Part shown: positions 8,851-18,031 of the stretch, in pieces
How positions within the stretch are numbered: position 1 is the stretch's first letter
How the letters are laid out: each line of letters starts with the position of its first letter
NCBI RefSeq assembly: GCF_022829385.1
Contig: NZ_JAKSXX010000208.1
Span: 1 to 64,000, forward strand
Length of the DNA: 64,000 nucleotides
Origin: Methylobacterium sp. J-070
GTDB taxonomy: Bacteria; Pseudomonadota; Alphaproteobacteria; Rhizobiales; Beijerinckiaceae
Reading direction: 5' to 3'
Notes under the pieces: model-generated
The model's database searches: none
Told to the model about the DNA's origin: nothing
The model's input: only the letters and a program-made list of their open reading frames with translations
Position numbers and translations under genes: made by a program

Positions 8851-8973
8851 CGCCCGGTCCGCGACGCCATCGCGCCGATTTGACCCGCCGACCGCCGCGG
8901 CTCACCATGCTAGCCTTGCGATGATGGAGCCGGGGTCTCGCCGGGCTCGCGGACGTGGGGCGGATCGGACGGC

Positions 8974-11607
8974 GTGAACGGCAGGGACGGCTTCAGCAGC
9001 GCGCGCAGCGAGACGGGTCGCGCACCGGGCCGGCCGGCCGCCGCCGCGCGGCTCGACCGGCTGGTCGCCCAGGCGCGGGCAGCCGTCCTGTGGGAGCAGG
9101 CCTGGCCGGTGCTCTGGCGCGGCCTGGCGGTCGGGCTCCTGTTCCTGGTCCTGTCATGGTCGGGCCTCTGGCTCGAACTCCCGCCGCTCGGGCGGCAGAT
9201 CGGCCTCGGCGTGCTGGCCGCCCTGCTGATCGCCGCGCTCCTGCCCTTGGCCCGCCTCACCCGGCCCGATCGGCGCGTCGCCCTGGCGCGGCTGGACCGG
9301 GACGCCGCGTCCCGGGACCCGGCCCTGCGCCACGGACCCGCCTCCGCGGCACAGGACACGCTGGCGGTCGGCGCCGCGGATCCGGGGACCCGGACGCTCT
9401 GGGCCCTCCATCAGGCGCGGGCCGCCCGGGCCGTGGCGGCCCTGCGGGTCGGCCCGCCCCGCCCGGGCATGACCCGCCGCGATCCCTTCGCCCTGCGGGC
9501 CGGACTGACCGTCGCGGCCGTCGCGAGCCTGTTCGCCGCGGGCCCGGAATGGCGGGAACGGATCGCCACGGCGTTCGACTGGCAGCAGCCGGCGGCCCCC
9601 GGACCGAATTTCCGCGTCGACGGCTGGATCGACCCGCCGCTCTACACGCGGCTGCCGCCGCTGCTGATCGCCATGGACGGCAGCGATCAGCACCTGCGGG
9701 CGCCGGTCAACGCGCAGCTCATCGTGCGCATCGCCGGGCTCGGCAAGGCTGCGACGGACACCTCGCTCACGCCCAATGCCGGGCTCGTGCCGGTGCCCGG
9801 CGAGGCGGCGCGTCCGGACCTGCGCGAGGAGCGCTACCGGATCGTCGGCGGCGCGGAACTGGTGATCGTCACCCCGGCCGGGCGCCAGCGCCTCACCGTA
9901 GAGGTGATCCCGGATCGGCCGCCGCAGGTGACGGCGGTGGGTGGTCCCGAGGTCAACGGCCGCGGCACGTTCAACCTGACCTACCGCGCCAAGGACGATT
10001 ACGGGATCGGCTCGGCCGAGGCCGTGATCGAGCCGCTGAAATCCGGCCGCTCGCTCGTTCCGGTGCCGCGGATCGGCCTCGCGCTGCCGCCGGATGCCAG
10101 CGGCGACGCCGATACCAAGACCCTGGTCGATCTCACCGACAGCCCGTGGGCGGGGGCGCGGGTGCGCTATCGCATCGTCGTCAAGGACGAGGCCGACCAG
10201 GAGGGCCGCACGCCGGAGACCGAGATCACGCTGCCGGCGCGCCCGTTCCGCGACCCGCTGGCGCGGGCGCTCGCCGAGGAGCGCCGCCGCCTCGTCACGG
10301 CCCCCGACACGGACCGGCGCTGGGTCCAGGCCGCCCTGGACGCGCTGCTCGTGGCCCCCGATACGTTCACGCCGCGCCCCGCGATCTTCCTCGGCCTGAA
10401 GACCGCGTCGGAGCGCCTGCGCCGGGCCAGGACCGATCCGGACCTCGTCGAGGTCGCCGACCTCCTGTGGGAAATGGCGCTGAAGATCGAGGACGGCGAC
10501 CTCTCGGACGCCGAGAAGCAGCTCCGGCAGGCGCAGGACCGGCTGAAGGAGGCGATCGAGCGCAACGCGCCGGATGACGAGATCAAGCGGCTGACTCAGG
10601 ATCTCAAGCAGGCCCTCAACAAGTTCCTGTCCGAGATGGCCCAGAAGCAGAGCCGCGAGCCGCGGGAGCAGGGCGACCGCAGTCAGAACAATCAGCAATC
10701 GAAGAGTGTCACGCCTGAGGATCTCGACAAGATGATCCAGGATATGGCCGACGCGATGAAGCGCGGTGACACCGCCGAGGCGCAGCGCCTGATGGAGCAG
10801 CTGCGCAACATCCTGGAGAATCTGCAGACCGCCGAGCGGGGCAGCCGCTCGGATCAGGCGTCCCGCGAGATGCAGAAGCAAATGCGCGACCTCGACGAGA
10901 TGGCGCGCGAGCAGCAGGGGCTGCGTGACCAGACCTTCAAGGACGGACAGGAGCAGCGCGGCGGCCAGCGGCAGAACCGCGGGCAGCAACAGCAGGGCCA
11001 GCGCGGGCAGCAGGGCAGCCAGGGCCAGCAGGGTCAGAAGCAGCCGGGACAGCAGGGCCAGGGCCAGCAGGGACAAAGCCAGCAAGGGCAGGAGCAGCAG
11101 GGGAGCGGCGGCGAGCGCCAGGAGGCGCTCCGACGCCGCCTGGAGGACCTCGAGAAGCGCATGAAGGAGAACGGCATGCGCGGCGAGCAGGGCCTCTCCG
11201 ATGCCGAGGACGCCATGCGGGACGCCGAGAACGCACTGAAGCAGGGCGATTCCGGCGAGGCGGTGGATGCCCAGGGCCGTGCGCTCGACGGGCTCAAGCG
11301 CGGCGCCGAGGGCATGGCTCAACAGATGCAGGAGATGGCCGAGGGCCAGGGCCAGGGCGAAGGTCAGCAGGACGGCGGCCAGCAGCCGGGGCAGCAGGGT
11401 CAGGCCGGCGCCCGCGACGACGATCCCCTCGGCCGTCCCACGCGCGGCCGTGACATGAGCGACGGGCGGGTCCGCGTCCCCACCGCCGACGAATCGGCCG
11501 TGCAGCGCGCGCGCCGGATCATGGAAGAGCTGCGCCGGAAGCTGGGCGACCCGAGCCGGCCGCGCGAGGAACTCGACTACTTCGAGCGCCTGTTGCGCCG
11601 CAACTGA
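8974..11607 (+). CDS. TIGR02302 / DUF4175 family membrane protein with Gln-rich tail
   Basis: 877 aa, GTG start at 8974. Two hydrophobic segments near residues 50-95 (GLAVGLLFLVLSW, GVLAALLIAALLPLA) and a third near 175-190 precede a periplasmic beta-rich part (FRVDGWIDPPLYTRLPP, DRPPQVTAVGGPEVNGRGTF, YGIGSAEAVIEP). The C-terminal half is charged coiled coil. A low-complexity QQGQ/GQQG stretch lies at about residues 655-710. The tail ends PREELDYFERLLRRN, as in the TIGR02302 family. The function of this family is unknown; the architecture suggests an envelope scaffold. It is followed by the HIG1 gene. Confidence 0.85.
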   Translation: MNGRDGFSSARSETGRAPGRPAAAARLDRLVAQARAAVLWEQAWPVLWRGLAVGLLFLVLSWSGLWLELPPLGRQIGLGVLAALLIAALLPLARLTRPDRRVALARLDRDAASRDPALRHGPASAAQDTLAVGAADPGTRTLWALHQARAARAVAALRVGPPRPGMTRRDPFALRAGLTVAAVASLFAAGPEWRERIATAFDWQQPAAPGPNFRVDGWIDPPLYTRLPPLLIAMDGSDQHLRAPVNAQLIVRIAGLGKAATDTSLTPNAGLVPVPGEAARPDLREERYRIVGGAELVIVTPAGRQRLTVEVIPDRPPQVTAVGGPEVNGRGTFNLTYRAKDDYGIGSAEAVIEPLKSGRSLVPVPRIGLALPPDASGDADTKTLVDLTDSPWAGARVRYRIVVKDEADQEGRTPETEITLPARPFRDPLARALAEERRRLVTAPDTDRRWVQAALDALLVAPDTFTPRPAIFLGLKTASERLRRARTDPDLVEVADLLWEMALKIEDGDLSDAEKQLRQAQDRLKEAIERNAPDDEIKRLTQDLKQALNKFLSEMAQKQSREPREQGDRSQNNQQSKSVTPEDLDKMIQDMADAMKRGDTAEAQRLMEQLRNILENLQTAERGSRSDQASREMQKQMRDLDEMAREQQGLRDQTFKDGQEQRGGQRQNRGQQQQGQRGQQGSQGQQGQKQPGQQGQGQQGQSQQGQEQQGSGGERQEALRRRLEDLEKRMKENGMRGEQGLSDAEDAMRDAENALKQGDSGEAVDAQGRALDGLKRGAEGMAQQMQEMAEGQGQGEGQQDGGQQPGQQGQAGARDDDPLGRPTRGRDMSDGRVRVPTADESAVQRARRIMEELRRKLGDPSRPREELDYFERLLRRN

Positions 11608-11675
11608 CGTTCACCTACCCCACCCTGCGACGCGGACCGGCGAACGGCTCCCGTCCGGCCCGGATCCGTGCCTCC

Positions 11676-11861
11676 ATGTCGTCCAATACCCTCGTCCTCA
11701 TCGCCTGCCTCGGCGTCGCCGTGGTGCTGGTCTTCGGCCTCGCCAACATGATGCGGGGCGGCAGCGCCAACGTCTCGCAGAAATTGATGCGCCTCCGGGT
11801 GCTGCTGCAGTTCGTGGCGATCTTGATCATCATGGGCGTGGTCTGGTGGCGCTCGGCCTGA
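11676..11861 (+). CDS. HIG1-domain twin transmembrane protein
   Basis: 61 aa, two membrane helices (NTLVLIACLGVAVVLVFGLA and LLQFVAILIIMGVVWW) joined by a basic loop with SQKLMRLRVLLQ, the HIG1 signature. HIG1 proteins associate with respiratory complexes in mitochondria; bacterial members are small inner-membrane proteins of undetermined role. In many alphaproteobacteria this gene lies directly before the cobalamin adenosyltransferase gene; here a PagL-like gene sits between them. Confidence 0.8.
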   Translation: MSSNTLVLIACLGVAVVLVFGLANMMRGGSANVSQKLMRLRVLLQFVAILIIMGVVWWRSA

Positions 11862-12000
11862 ACGGCCGAAGACGGGTGTGACCGCGCCGCCGCACCCGGC
11901 GGGTTTCGCCGCCGGGACGGATGAATTGGCCGCTTGAGACCGGGATCCTCGTGCTACGCTTGGTAGAATCGAACTGCCAAGCCCGTCCGCTCGAGACCGC

Positions 12001-12627
12001 ATGACCGCCCTTCTCCGCATCAGTCTCGCCGGCCTTCTCGCGGCTTCGGCATGCCTCCCCGTCTCGGCCGCGGACGCGCCGCCCTTGCCGGCGGCCTACG
12101 CCGCGCCGGTCCAGCCGCTCAGCATCGTCTCCGAGGTCCGGATCGGCGGCGCGGTGCAGGATCCCGGCAGCGCGGAGGGCAAGCTCCCGGGCTTCAGCAA
12201 GGCCAACGTCAACGGCGAGATCCTGTTCGCCAAGCCCCTGATCAGCGCGGACCCGTTCTGGCAGGCCTTCGTGCCGCGGCCGACGACGGGCGGCAGCTAC
12301 AACACCGGCGGCCGGACCAGCTACGCCTATCTCGGGGCCACCTGGACCCTCGAGATCTTCCCCGAGACCTTCAACCGGCGCTTCTTCCTGGACGGCTTCT
12401 TCGGCGGCGTCGCCCACAACGGCTATACCGGGCCGAAGGCCACCACTCCCTACGGCTTCAACACCCTGGGGTGCTCCCCCATGTTCCGCGAAGCCGCCGC
12501 GCTGGGCTACCGCCTGACCGAGCACTGGAGCGTGATGGCGACCGTCGAGCACATGTCGAATGCGGGGCTCTGCGCCAACAACCGCGGTTTGACCAATTTC
12601 GGCGGCAAGATCGGCTACACGTTCTGA
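12001..12627 (+). CDS. PagL-like lipid A 3-O-deacylase (acyloxyacyl hydrolase)
   Basis: 208 aa with a signal peptide (residues 1-23, ending VSA-AD). The C-terminal part shows the PagL signature: GYRLTEHWSVMATVEHMSNAG with the His-x-Ser catalytic pair, then NNRGLTNFGGKIGYTF ending in an aromatic residue, as outer-membrane beta barrels do. PagL removes the 3-O acyl chain of lipid A in the outer membrane. The third catalytic residue (Glu) could not be placed by eye. No strong ribosome binding site precedes the ATG. It sits within an otherwise metabolic cluster. Confidence 0.8.
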   Translation: MTALLRISLAGLLAASACLPVSAADAPPLPAAYAAPVQPLSIVSEVRIGGAVQDPGSAEGKLPGFSKANVNGEILFAKPLISADPFWQAFVPRPTTGGSYNTGGRTSYAYLGATWTLEIFPETFNRRFFLDGFFGGVAHNGYTGPKATTPYGFNTLGCSPMFREAAALGYRLTEHWSVMATVEHMSNAGLCANNRGLTNFGGKIGYTF

Positions 12628-12640
12628 GGCACCCCGCCCC

Positions 12641-13213
12641 GTGGTCAAGCTCAACCGGATCTACACGCGCACGGGCGACAAGGGGACGACCGCGCTGGCG
12701 AACGGGCAGCGGCGCTCCAAGGCGGATTTGCGCATCGAGACCTACGGCACCGTCGACGAGACGAATGCCTGCATCGGCCTCGCGCGCCTGCACCTGCAGG
12801 GCCCGCTCGACGCGATGCTCGGGGCGATCCAGAACGATCTCTTCGACCTCGGCGCGGATCTCGCGACGCCGCCCAGTCCGGAGCCCCTGCCCTACGAGCC
12901 GCTGCGGATCGTCGCGAGCCAGGTCACGCGCCTGGAGCGGGACATCGACGCGCTGAACGCGGCGATCCCGCCTCTGGCATCCTTCGTCCTGCCGGGCGGC
13001 TCGCCGGCCGCTGCGGCGCTTCACCTCGCCCGCACCGTGTGTCGGCGGGCCGAGCGCCTGGCGGTGAGCCTCGCCGCGCGCGAGGGCGAGACCGTCTCTC
13101 CGGAGGCGCTCGGCTATCTCAACCGCCTGTCGGATTTCCTCTTCGTCGCAAGCCGCGCGGCCAATGCGAACGGCGCCGACGACGTCCTCTGGGTGCCCGG
13201 CGCCAACCGCTGA
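12641..13213 (+). CDS. Cob(I)yrinic acid a,c-diamide adenosyltransferase, PduO type
   Basis: 190 aa, GTG start at 12641. The N-terminus LNRIYTRTGDKGTTALANG is the ATP-binding motif of PduO-type corrinoid adenosyltransferases; RIETYGTVDETNACIGLAR and the C-terminal YLNRLSDFLFVASRAAN also match. It converts cob(I)alamin and ATP to adenosylcobalamin, needed for mutases such as methylmalonyl-CoA and ethylmalonyl-CoA mutase in this group. It starts 14 nt after the PagL-like gene and lies upstream of etfBA, an arrangement usual in Rhizobiales. Confidence 0.93.
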   Translation: MVKLNRIYTRTGDKGTTALANGQRRSKADLRIETYGTVDETNACIGLARLHLQGPLDAMLGAIQNDLFDLGADLATPPSPEPLPYEPLRIVASQVTRLERDIDALNAAIPPLASFVLPGGSPAAAALHLARTVCRRAERLAVSLAAREGETVSPEALGYLNRLSDFLFVASRAANANGADDVLWVPGANR

Positions 13214-13379
13214 GCCGGCGTCCGCCCTTTTCCCGCACCCGCGACCGCCCCGCGTTGACAAGGCGGAAATGTGGCCGTTACGGTCCGCGCGCCTGGCGTG
13301 CCCCGCCCCCGCGGTCCCGGTGACCGTGGAAGAGGCGTGCACGACGACAAGAATCCTCCGGGGAAGGATCCAAGCCGCC

Positions 13380-14129
13380 ATGAAGGTTCTGGTGCCCGTC
13401 AAGCGGGTGGTGGACTACAACGTCAAGATCCGCGTGAAGGCCGACGGCTCCGGGGTCGAACTCGCCAACGTCAAGATGTCCATGAATCCCTTCGACGAGA
13501 TTGCCGTCGAGGAGGCGATCCGCCTGAAGGAGAAGGGCACGGTCACCGAGATCGTCGCGGTCTCGATCGGCCCGCAGCAGGCGCAGGAGACGCTCCGCAC
13601 CGCGCTCGCCATGGGGGCCGACCGGGCGATCCTGGTGAAGACCGACGTGTTCTGCGAGCCGCTGGCCGTCGCCAAGCTGCTGAAGGCGGTGGTCGAGAAG
13701 GAGAGCCCGCAGCTCGTCATCCTCGGCAAGCAGGCGATCGACGACGATTCGAACCAGACCGGCCAGATGCTCGCCGCGCTGCTCGGCTGGCCGCAGGGCA
13801 CCTTCGCCTACAAGATCGAGGCCGGCGCGGGCAGCCTCGATGTCACCCGCGAGGTCGACGGCGGCCTTCAGACCGTCAGCCTGACGCTGCCGGCGATCGT
13901 CACCACCGACCTGCGCCTGAACGAGCCGCGCTATGCGTCCCTGCCCAACATCATGAAGGCCAAGAAGAAGCCGCTCGAGGAGCTCGCCCCCGACGCGCTC
14001 GGGGTCGACGTGACCCCACGGCTCAAGGTCCTGAAGACCGCCGAGCCGCCGGGCCGCTCCGCGGGCGTCAAGGTCGCCTCGGCGGCCGAGCTGGTGCAGA
14101 AGCTCAAGGTCGAAGCCGGCGTCATCTGA
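13380..14129 (+). CDS. etfB: Electron transfer flavoprotein beta subunit
   Basis: 249 aa from ATG 13380, with GGGGAAGGA 6-9 nt upstream. MKVLVPVKRVVDYNVKIRVK at the N-terminus, the AMP-binding region (VAVSIGPQQAQETLRTALAMGADRA), LVILGKQAIDDDSNQTGQ and the FixA/ETF-beta segment LPAIVTTDLRLNEPRYASLPNIMKAKKKP are all canonical and the length is usual. With EtfA it carries electrons from acyl-CoA dehydrogenases to ETF-quinone oxidoreductase. It is followed by etfA after 67 nt. Confidence 0.97.
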   Translation: MKVLVPVKRVVDYNVKIRVKADGSGVELANVKMSMNPFDEIAVEEAIRLKEKGTVTEIVAVSIGPQQAQETLRTALAMGADRAILVKTDVFCEPLAVAKLLKAVVEKESPQLVILGKQAIDDDSNQTGQMLAALLGWPQGTFAYKIEAGAGSLDVTREVDGGLQTVSLTLPAIVTTDLRLNEPRYASLPNIMKAKKKPLEELAPDALGVDVTPRLKVLKTAEPPGRSAGVKVASAAELVQKLKVEAGVI

Positions 14130-14196
14130 TCCGCAGGCGAGGCTCCCGCCCGAAGGTCGAGCCTCGCCCCACAACCCTCAAGGGCTCCAGACGACC

Positions 14197-15150
14197 ATGA
14201 CGACACTCCTCTTCGTCGAGCACGGCAACGGCCAGATCAAGGACGGCACCTTGAAGGCGCTCTCCGCCGCCAAGGCGATCGGTGCCCCGGTCCACGCGCT
14301 CGTGCTGGGCTCCGGGTCCCGGACCGTGGCCGAGGCGGCGGCCAAACTCGACGGCGTCGAGAAAGTGCTGCTCGCCGAGGACGCCGCCTACGACCACGAC
14401 CTCGCCGAGCCGGTCTCGGCGCTGATCGCTTCGATCGCCGAGCCCTACGCGACGATCCTCGCGTCCGCCTCCACCACCGGCAAGAACGTGCTGCCGCGGG
14501 TGGCCGCGCTGCTCGACGTGGCGCAGGTCTCGGACATCATCAAGGTTGTCTCGCCCGACACGTTCGAGCGGCCGATCTACGCCGGCAACGCGATCCAGAC
14601 CGTCCAGACCCCGGCGGGCAAGACCGTGATCACGGTGCGCACGGCCGCATTCAAGGCGGCGGCCGAGGGTGGATCCGACGCTTCCATCGAGCCCGTCTCC
14701 GCCCCCGCGCCCGCGGCCGGCGGCTCGACGTTCAAGGGTGAGGAGATCGCCAAGTCCGATCGTCCGGAGCTGGCCGCCGCACGGATCATCGTGTCGGGCG
14801 GCCGGTCCCTCGGCTCCTCCGAGAAGTTCCACGAGCTGATCGAGCCCCTGGCCGACACCCTGGGTGCGGCGGTCGGCGCCTCCCGGGCCGCCGTCGATGC
14901 CGGCTACGCCCCCAACGACTGGCAGGTCGGCCAGACCGGCAAGGTCGTGGCGCCGGATCTCTACGTCGCGGTGGGAATCTCCGGGGCGATCCAGCATCTC
15001 GCCGGCATGAAGGACTCGAAGGTCATCGTCGCCATCAACAAGGACGAGGACGCGCCGATCTTCCAGGTGGCCGATTACGGGCTCGTGGGCGACCTGTTCC
15101 AGGTCGTGCCGGAGCTGCAGTCGGAACTCGGCAAGGCGAAGGGACAGTAG
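14197..15150 (+). CDS. etfA: Electron transfer flavoprotein alpha subunit
   Basis: 317 aa. The N-terminal half carries the ETF fold; the C-terminal FAD-binding domain has the family signature from LYVAVGISGAIQHLAGMKDS through KVIVAINKDEDAPIF, preceded by SGGRSLGSSEKFHELIEPLA. Holds FAD and pairs with EtfB in the cytoplasm. Same operon as etfB, and upstream of hbd. Confidence 0.97.
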   Translation: MTTLLFVEHGNGQIKDGTLKALSAAKAIGAPVHALVLGSGSRTVAEAAAKLDGVEKVLLAEDAAYDHDLAEPVSALIASIAEPYATILASASTTGKNVLPRVAALLDVAQVSDIIKVVSPDTFERPIYAGNAIQTVQTPAGKTVITVRTAAFKAAAEGGSDASIEPVSAPAPAAGGSTFKGEEIAKSDRPELAAARIIVSGGRSLGSSEKFHELIEPLADTLGAAVGASRAAVDAGYAPNDWQVGQTGKVVAPDLYVAVGISGAIQHLAGMKDSKVIVAINKDEDAPIFQVADYGLVGDLFQVVPELQSELGKAKGQ

Positions 15151-15353
15151 TCTCCGGCCGGGAGCGGCAGCGCGGCACCGCCGACGGGCGGCGCGGGCGA
15201 TGTCGCCGCGGGTTGTCCAGCGGGTTCCTTCCCCGCCGGAGATTGGTCTAGAAGGCTGCGACGGCAGATCTTCGCGCCTGTCGTCGCGTTGGCGCAGTCC
15301 GTCGAACCGGGCGGCCGTGCATCGGCATCCGCATTGGGGGCACAGGTCGGCAG

Positions 15354-16235
15354 ATGGACATGGTGATCAATCGGATCGGGATCATCGGCGCGGGCCAGAT
15401 GGGAAGCGGCATCGCGCAGGTCTGTGCCACGGCCGGTCTCGATGTCCTGCTGAACGACCGCGATCCGGCGCGCCTGGAGAACGGCCTGGGCACGGTCGCG
15501 GCCGGCCTCGGCCGTCTGGTGTCGAAGGGCAGCCTCACGGAGGACGAGAGCGAGGCGATCCGGGCCCGCATCGTGCCGGCCCGGGATTTTGCCGCACTCG
15601 GTCCGAGCGATCTGGTGATCGAGGCGGCTACCGAGAACGAGGCGACGAAGCGCGAGATCTTCTCGGCCCTGTGCGCGTCGCTGCGTCCGGAGACGCTGAT
15701 CGCCACCAACACCTCGTCGATCTCGATCACCCGCCTCGCGGCGGCGACGGATCGGCCCGAGAAGTTCATCGGCATCCACTTCATGAACCCCGTGCCGGTG
15801 ATGCAGCTCGTCGAGCTGATCCGGGGCATCGCCACCGAGGATGCCACCTACGAGGCGGCCAAGGTCTTCATCGCGAAGCTCGGCAAGACCTCGACGATGT
15901 CGGAGGATTTCCCGGCCTTCATCGTCAACCGCATCCTGTTGCCGATGATCAACGAGGCGATCTACACGCTCTACGAGGGCGTCGGCTCGGTCGAGTCGAT
16001 CGACACGGCGATGCGGCTCGGCGCGAACCATCCGATGGGCCCGCTGCAGCTCGCCGACTTCATCGGCCTCGATACCTGCCTGTCGGTGATGCAGGTGCTC
16101 TACGAGGGCTTGGCGGATTCGAAATACCGTCCGTGCCCGCTGCTGGTGAAATACGTCGAGGCCGGCTGGCTCGGCCGGAAGGCCAAGCGCGGCTTCTACG
16201 ATTACCGCGGCCCTACGCCGATCGCGACGCGCTGA
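15354..16235 (+). CDS. hbd: 3-hydroxybutyryl-CoA dehydrogenase
   Basis: 293 aa. Rossmann motif GIIGAGQMGSGIAQ near the N-terminus, EAATENEATKREIF, NTSSISITRLAAAT and the signature IGIHFMNPVPVMQLVELI with the catalytic His, then FPAFIVNRILLPMINEA. It interconverts 3-hydroxybutyryl-CoA and acetoacetyl-CoA with NAD(P). A second in-frame ATG at 15360 is equally possible. Together with phaZ and etfBA it fits PHB turnover and C4 acyl-CoA metabolism. Confidence 0.95.
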   Translation: MDMVINRIGIIGAGQMGSGIAQVCATAGLDVLLNDRDPARLENGLGTVAAGLGRLVSKGSLTEDESEAIRARIVPARDFAALGPSDLVIEAATENEATKREIFSALCASLRPETLIATNTSSISITRLAAATDRPEKFIGIHFMNPVPVMQLVELIRGIATEDATYEAAKVFIAKLGKTSTMSEDFPAFIVNRILLPMINEAIYTLYEGVGSVESIDTAMRLGANHPMGPLQLADFIGLDTCLSVMQVLYEGLADSKYRPCPLLVKYVEAGWLGRKAKRGFYDYRGPTPIATR

Positions 16236-16372
16236 CCGCATCGACGCCGTCGGGGCGGGACGCGCTTCGGGCCACGCGGGACACGTCGTCAGGGAAGCCC
16301 GCGGCGGCCGTCCCGACTGTCGGAAGAAGACGGGACTACCGCCTGCCGTAGAAAAATGGGCGCAAAAAGAAT

Positions 16373-16402
16373 GGGCCGCCGCCGCATGATCGGCGCCGGC
16401 CC
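16373..16402 (-). terminator. Rho-independent-like terminator of the minus-strand gene at 16456
   Basis: A 12-bp GC-rich stem with one mismatch (16373-16384 with 16391-16402) and a 6-nt loop. Read on the minus strand it is followed by ATTCTTTTTG, a short U run. Confidence 0.65.
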
Positions 16403-16455
16403 TTCAGCATCGGGATACGCTCCGGAGCGTCAAGCTCCGCCCCGGAATGCGCGCC

Positions 16456-16761
16456 CTACTTCGCCTTCTCGCCGTTCGCGCCGGGCTGCGCCGGCTGCGG
16501 GTAGGACGGATTGCCGCCCGGCACCCCGGTGCTGTTCGACGGCGAGGTACCGCCGGACTGACCGTTCACCGAGCCGGTCACCTCGCGCCGGGACGCATCC
16601 TGGCTTTGGCTGGCATAGTCCTTCGGTGCGTTGCTGCCGTTCCAGGTCAGCAGGCCCACGGTGGCGATGGCCAGGAGCACGAGGCTCGCCACCAGCACCC
16701 AGAGCACGGATTTGCCGCGCTCGCCCTGCCGGCTCTCCTTCGGGTTCAATTTTTCGGCCAT
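16456..16761 (-). CDS. Membrane-anchored protein with disordered periplasmic tail, 101 aa
   Basis: A hydrophilic head (MAEKLNPKESRQGERGKS) precedes one membrane helix (VLWVLVASLVLLAIATVGLL). The rest is Ser/Gly/Asn/Pro-rich and low in complexity. There is no enzymatic motif and no lipobox. Topology should be N-in with the tail in the periplasm. Function unknown. A clear terminator follows, and the gene is monocistronic. Confidence 0.7.
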   Translation of the reverse strand: MAEKLNPKESRQGERGKSVLWVLVASLVLLAIATVGLLTWNGSNAPKDYASQSQDASRREVTGSVNGQSGGTSPSNSTGVPGGNPSYPQPAQPGANGEKAK

Positions 16762-16874
16762 GTAAAACTACCTCGTCGGCGAAACGCAGCACGCGCGAGT
16801 GCGGCCTGCGACACGAATCCGTTACCGGCCGCAAACGCGGCGCCGACGACGCGGGTTCCTGCCGACCGCGACGG

Positions 16875-17888
16875 TCACAGCCCGGTGGTGAGCAGGATCT
16901 TGCCGAGATGGGCACTCGATTCCATCAGCTCGTGCGCCTTGCGCGCCTCCTCGAGCGGGAACGTCGCGTGGGTGACGGAGCGGACGCGCCCCGCGTCGAG
17001 TTCGGGCCAGACATCCCTGCGCAGCCCCTCGGCGATGGCCGCCTTGTCGGCCGTCGGGCGGGGCCGCAGCGTGGAACCGGTGAAGGTCAGGCGGTTGCGC
17101 ATGATCGGCGTGATGTTCAGACCGTCGACCTTGTATCCGCCCATCAGGGCGATCATCACCAGGCGCCCGTCCGGCGCCAGGGACTTGATGTTGCGCGCGA
17201 GGTAGCTCGCGCCGATCATGTCGAGGATCACGTCGACGCCGCGTCCGTCCGTGAGGCGTTTCACCTCCTCGGCGAAGTCGGCCTGCTTGTAGTCGATCGC
17301 CGCATCCGCCCCGAGCTCCTCGCAGAACCGGCACTTCTCGGCGGAGCCCGCGGTGGCGAAGACCGTGGCACCGAACAGCTTCGCCATCTGGATCGCGGTG
17401 GCGCCGATGCCGCTGGAGCCGCCATGCACCAGGAAGCGCTCACCCCGGGCCAAACGCCCCCGCTGCACGACATTCGAGTAGACCGTGAAGAAGGTCTCGG
17501 GCAGCCCGGCGGCGTCGACCAGGGAGAGTGCCTTCGGCCGCGGCAGGCAGAGCCCCGCCTCGGCCACCGCGTACTCGGCGTAGCCGCCGCTGATCACGAG
17601 CGCGCAGACCTCGTCGCCGAGGGCGAGGCCGGTGACGCCCTTACCGAGGCCGACGACGCGGCCGGCGACTTCGAGGCCCGGGATCTCGGTGGCGCCGGGC
17701 GGGGGCGGATAGACGCCCGCGCGCTGCGCCACGTCGGGCCGGTTGACGCCGGCGGCAACCACCGCGATCAGGACCTGGCCGGGCTCGGGCTTCGGCAGGG
17801 GCGCGCTCTCGACGGCGATCACCTCCGGACCGCCCGCGCCCGTGTAGCGGACCTGACGCATGCTCTCGGGCAGGTCGGCACTGGCCAT
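16875..17888 (-). CDS. NAD(P)H:quinone oxidoreductase, zinc-free MDR family
   Basis: 337 aa. Starts at ATG 17888 with GAAGGA upstream. N-terminal GroES-like part (MRQVRYTGAGGPEVIAVES, VNRPDVAQRAGVYPPPPGAT) and a Rossmann domain (FLVHGGSSGIGATAIQMAKL, FGATVFATAGSAEKCRF). Structural-zinc cysteines of alcohol dehydrogenases are absent, as expected for the quinone reductase (TP53I3/PIG3-like) subfamily. It reduces quinones or related enones with NADPH in the cytoplasm. No operon partner is evident. Confidence 0.9.
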   Translation of the reverse strand: MASADLPESMRQVRYTGAGGPEVIAVESAPLPKPEPGQVLIAVVAAGVNRPDVAQRAGVYPPPPGATEIPGLEVAGRVVGLGKGVTGLALGDEVCALVISGGYAEYAVAEAGLCLPRPKALSLVDAAGLPETFFTVYSNVVQRGRLARGERFLVHGGSSGIGATAIQMAKLFGATVFATAGSAEKCRFCEELGADAAIDYKQADFAEEVKRLTDGRGVDVILDMIGASYLARNIKSLAPDGRLVMIALMGGYKVDGLNITPIMRNRLTFTGSTLRPRPTADKAAIAEGLRRDVWPELDAGRVRSVTHATFPLEEARKAHELMESSAHLGKILLTTGL

Positions 17889-18031
17889 CGATCAATCCTT
17901 CGCGCGGGGTGTCCGGGCCACGTCCCTCGGGTCGCGGCCCGGCTGTACTTGCGGCAACGGACGCGCTTGGCAAGGTCGCCCTCAGCGAGGTCGCCTTCGG
18001 CGGCAGACCGGTCCGGCGCGCCGCCGGAGCC

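Noticed and set aside
9154..11322. 722-codon antisense open frame under the TIGR02302 gene
   Set aside because: Leu/Ala/Arg-rich shadow; the plus-strand product matches a known family over its whole length.
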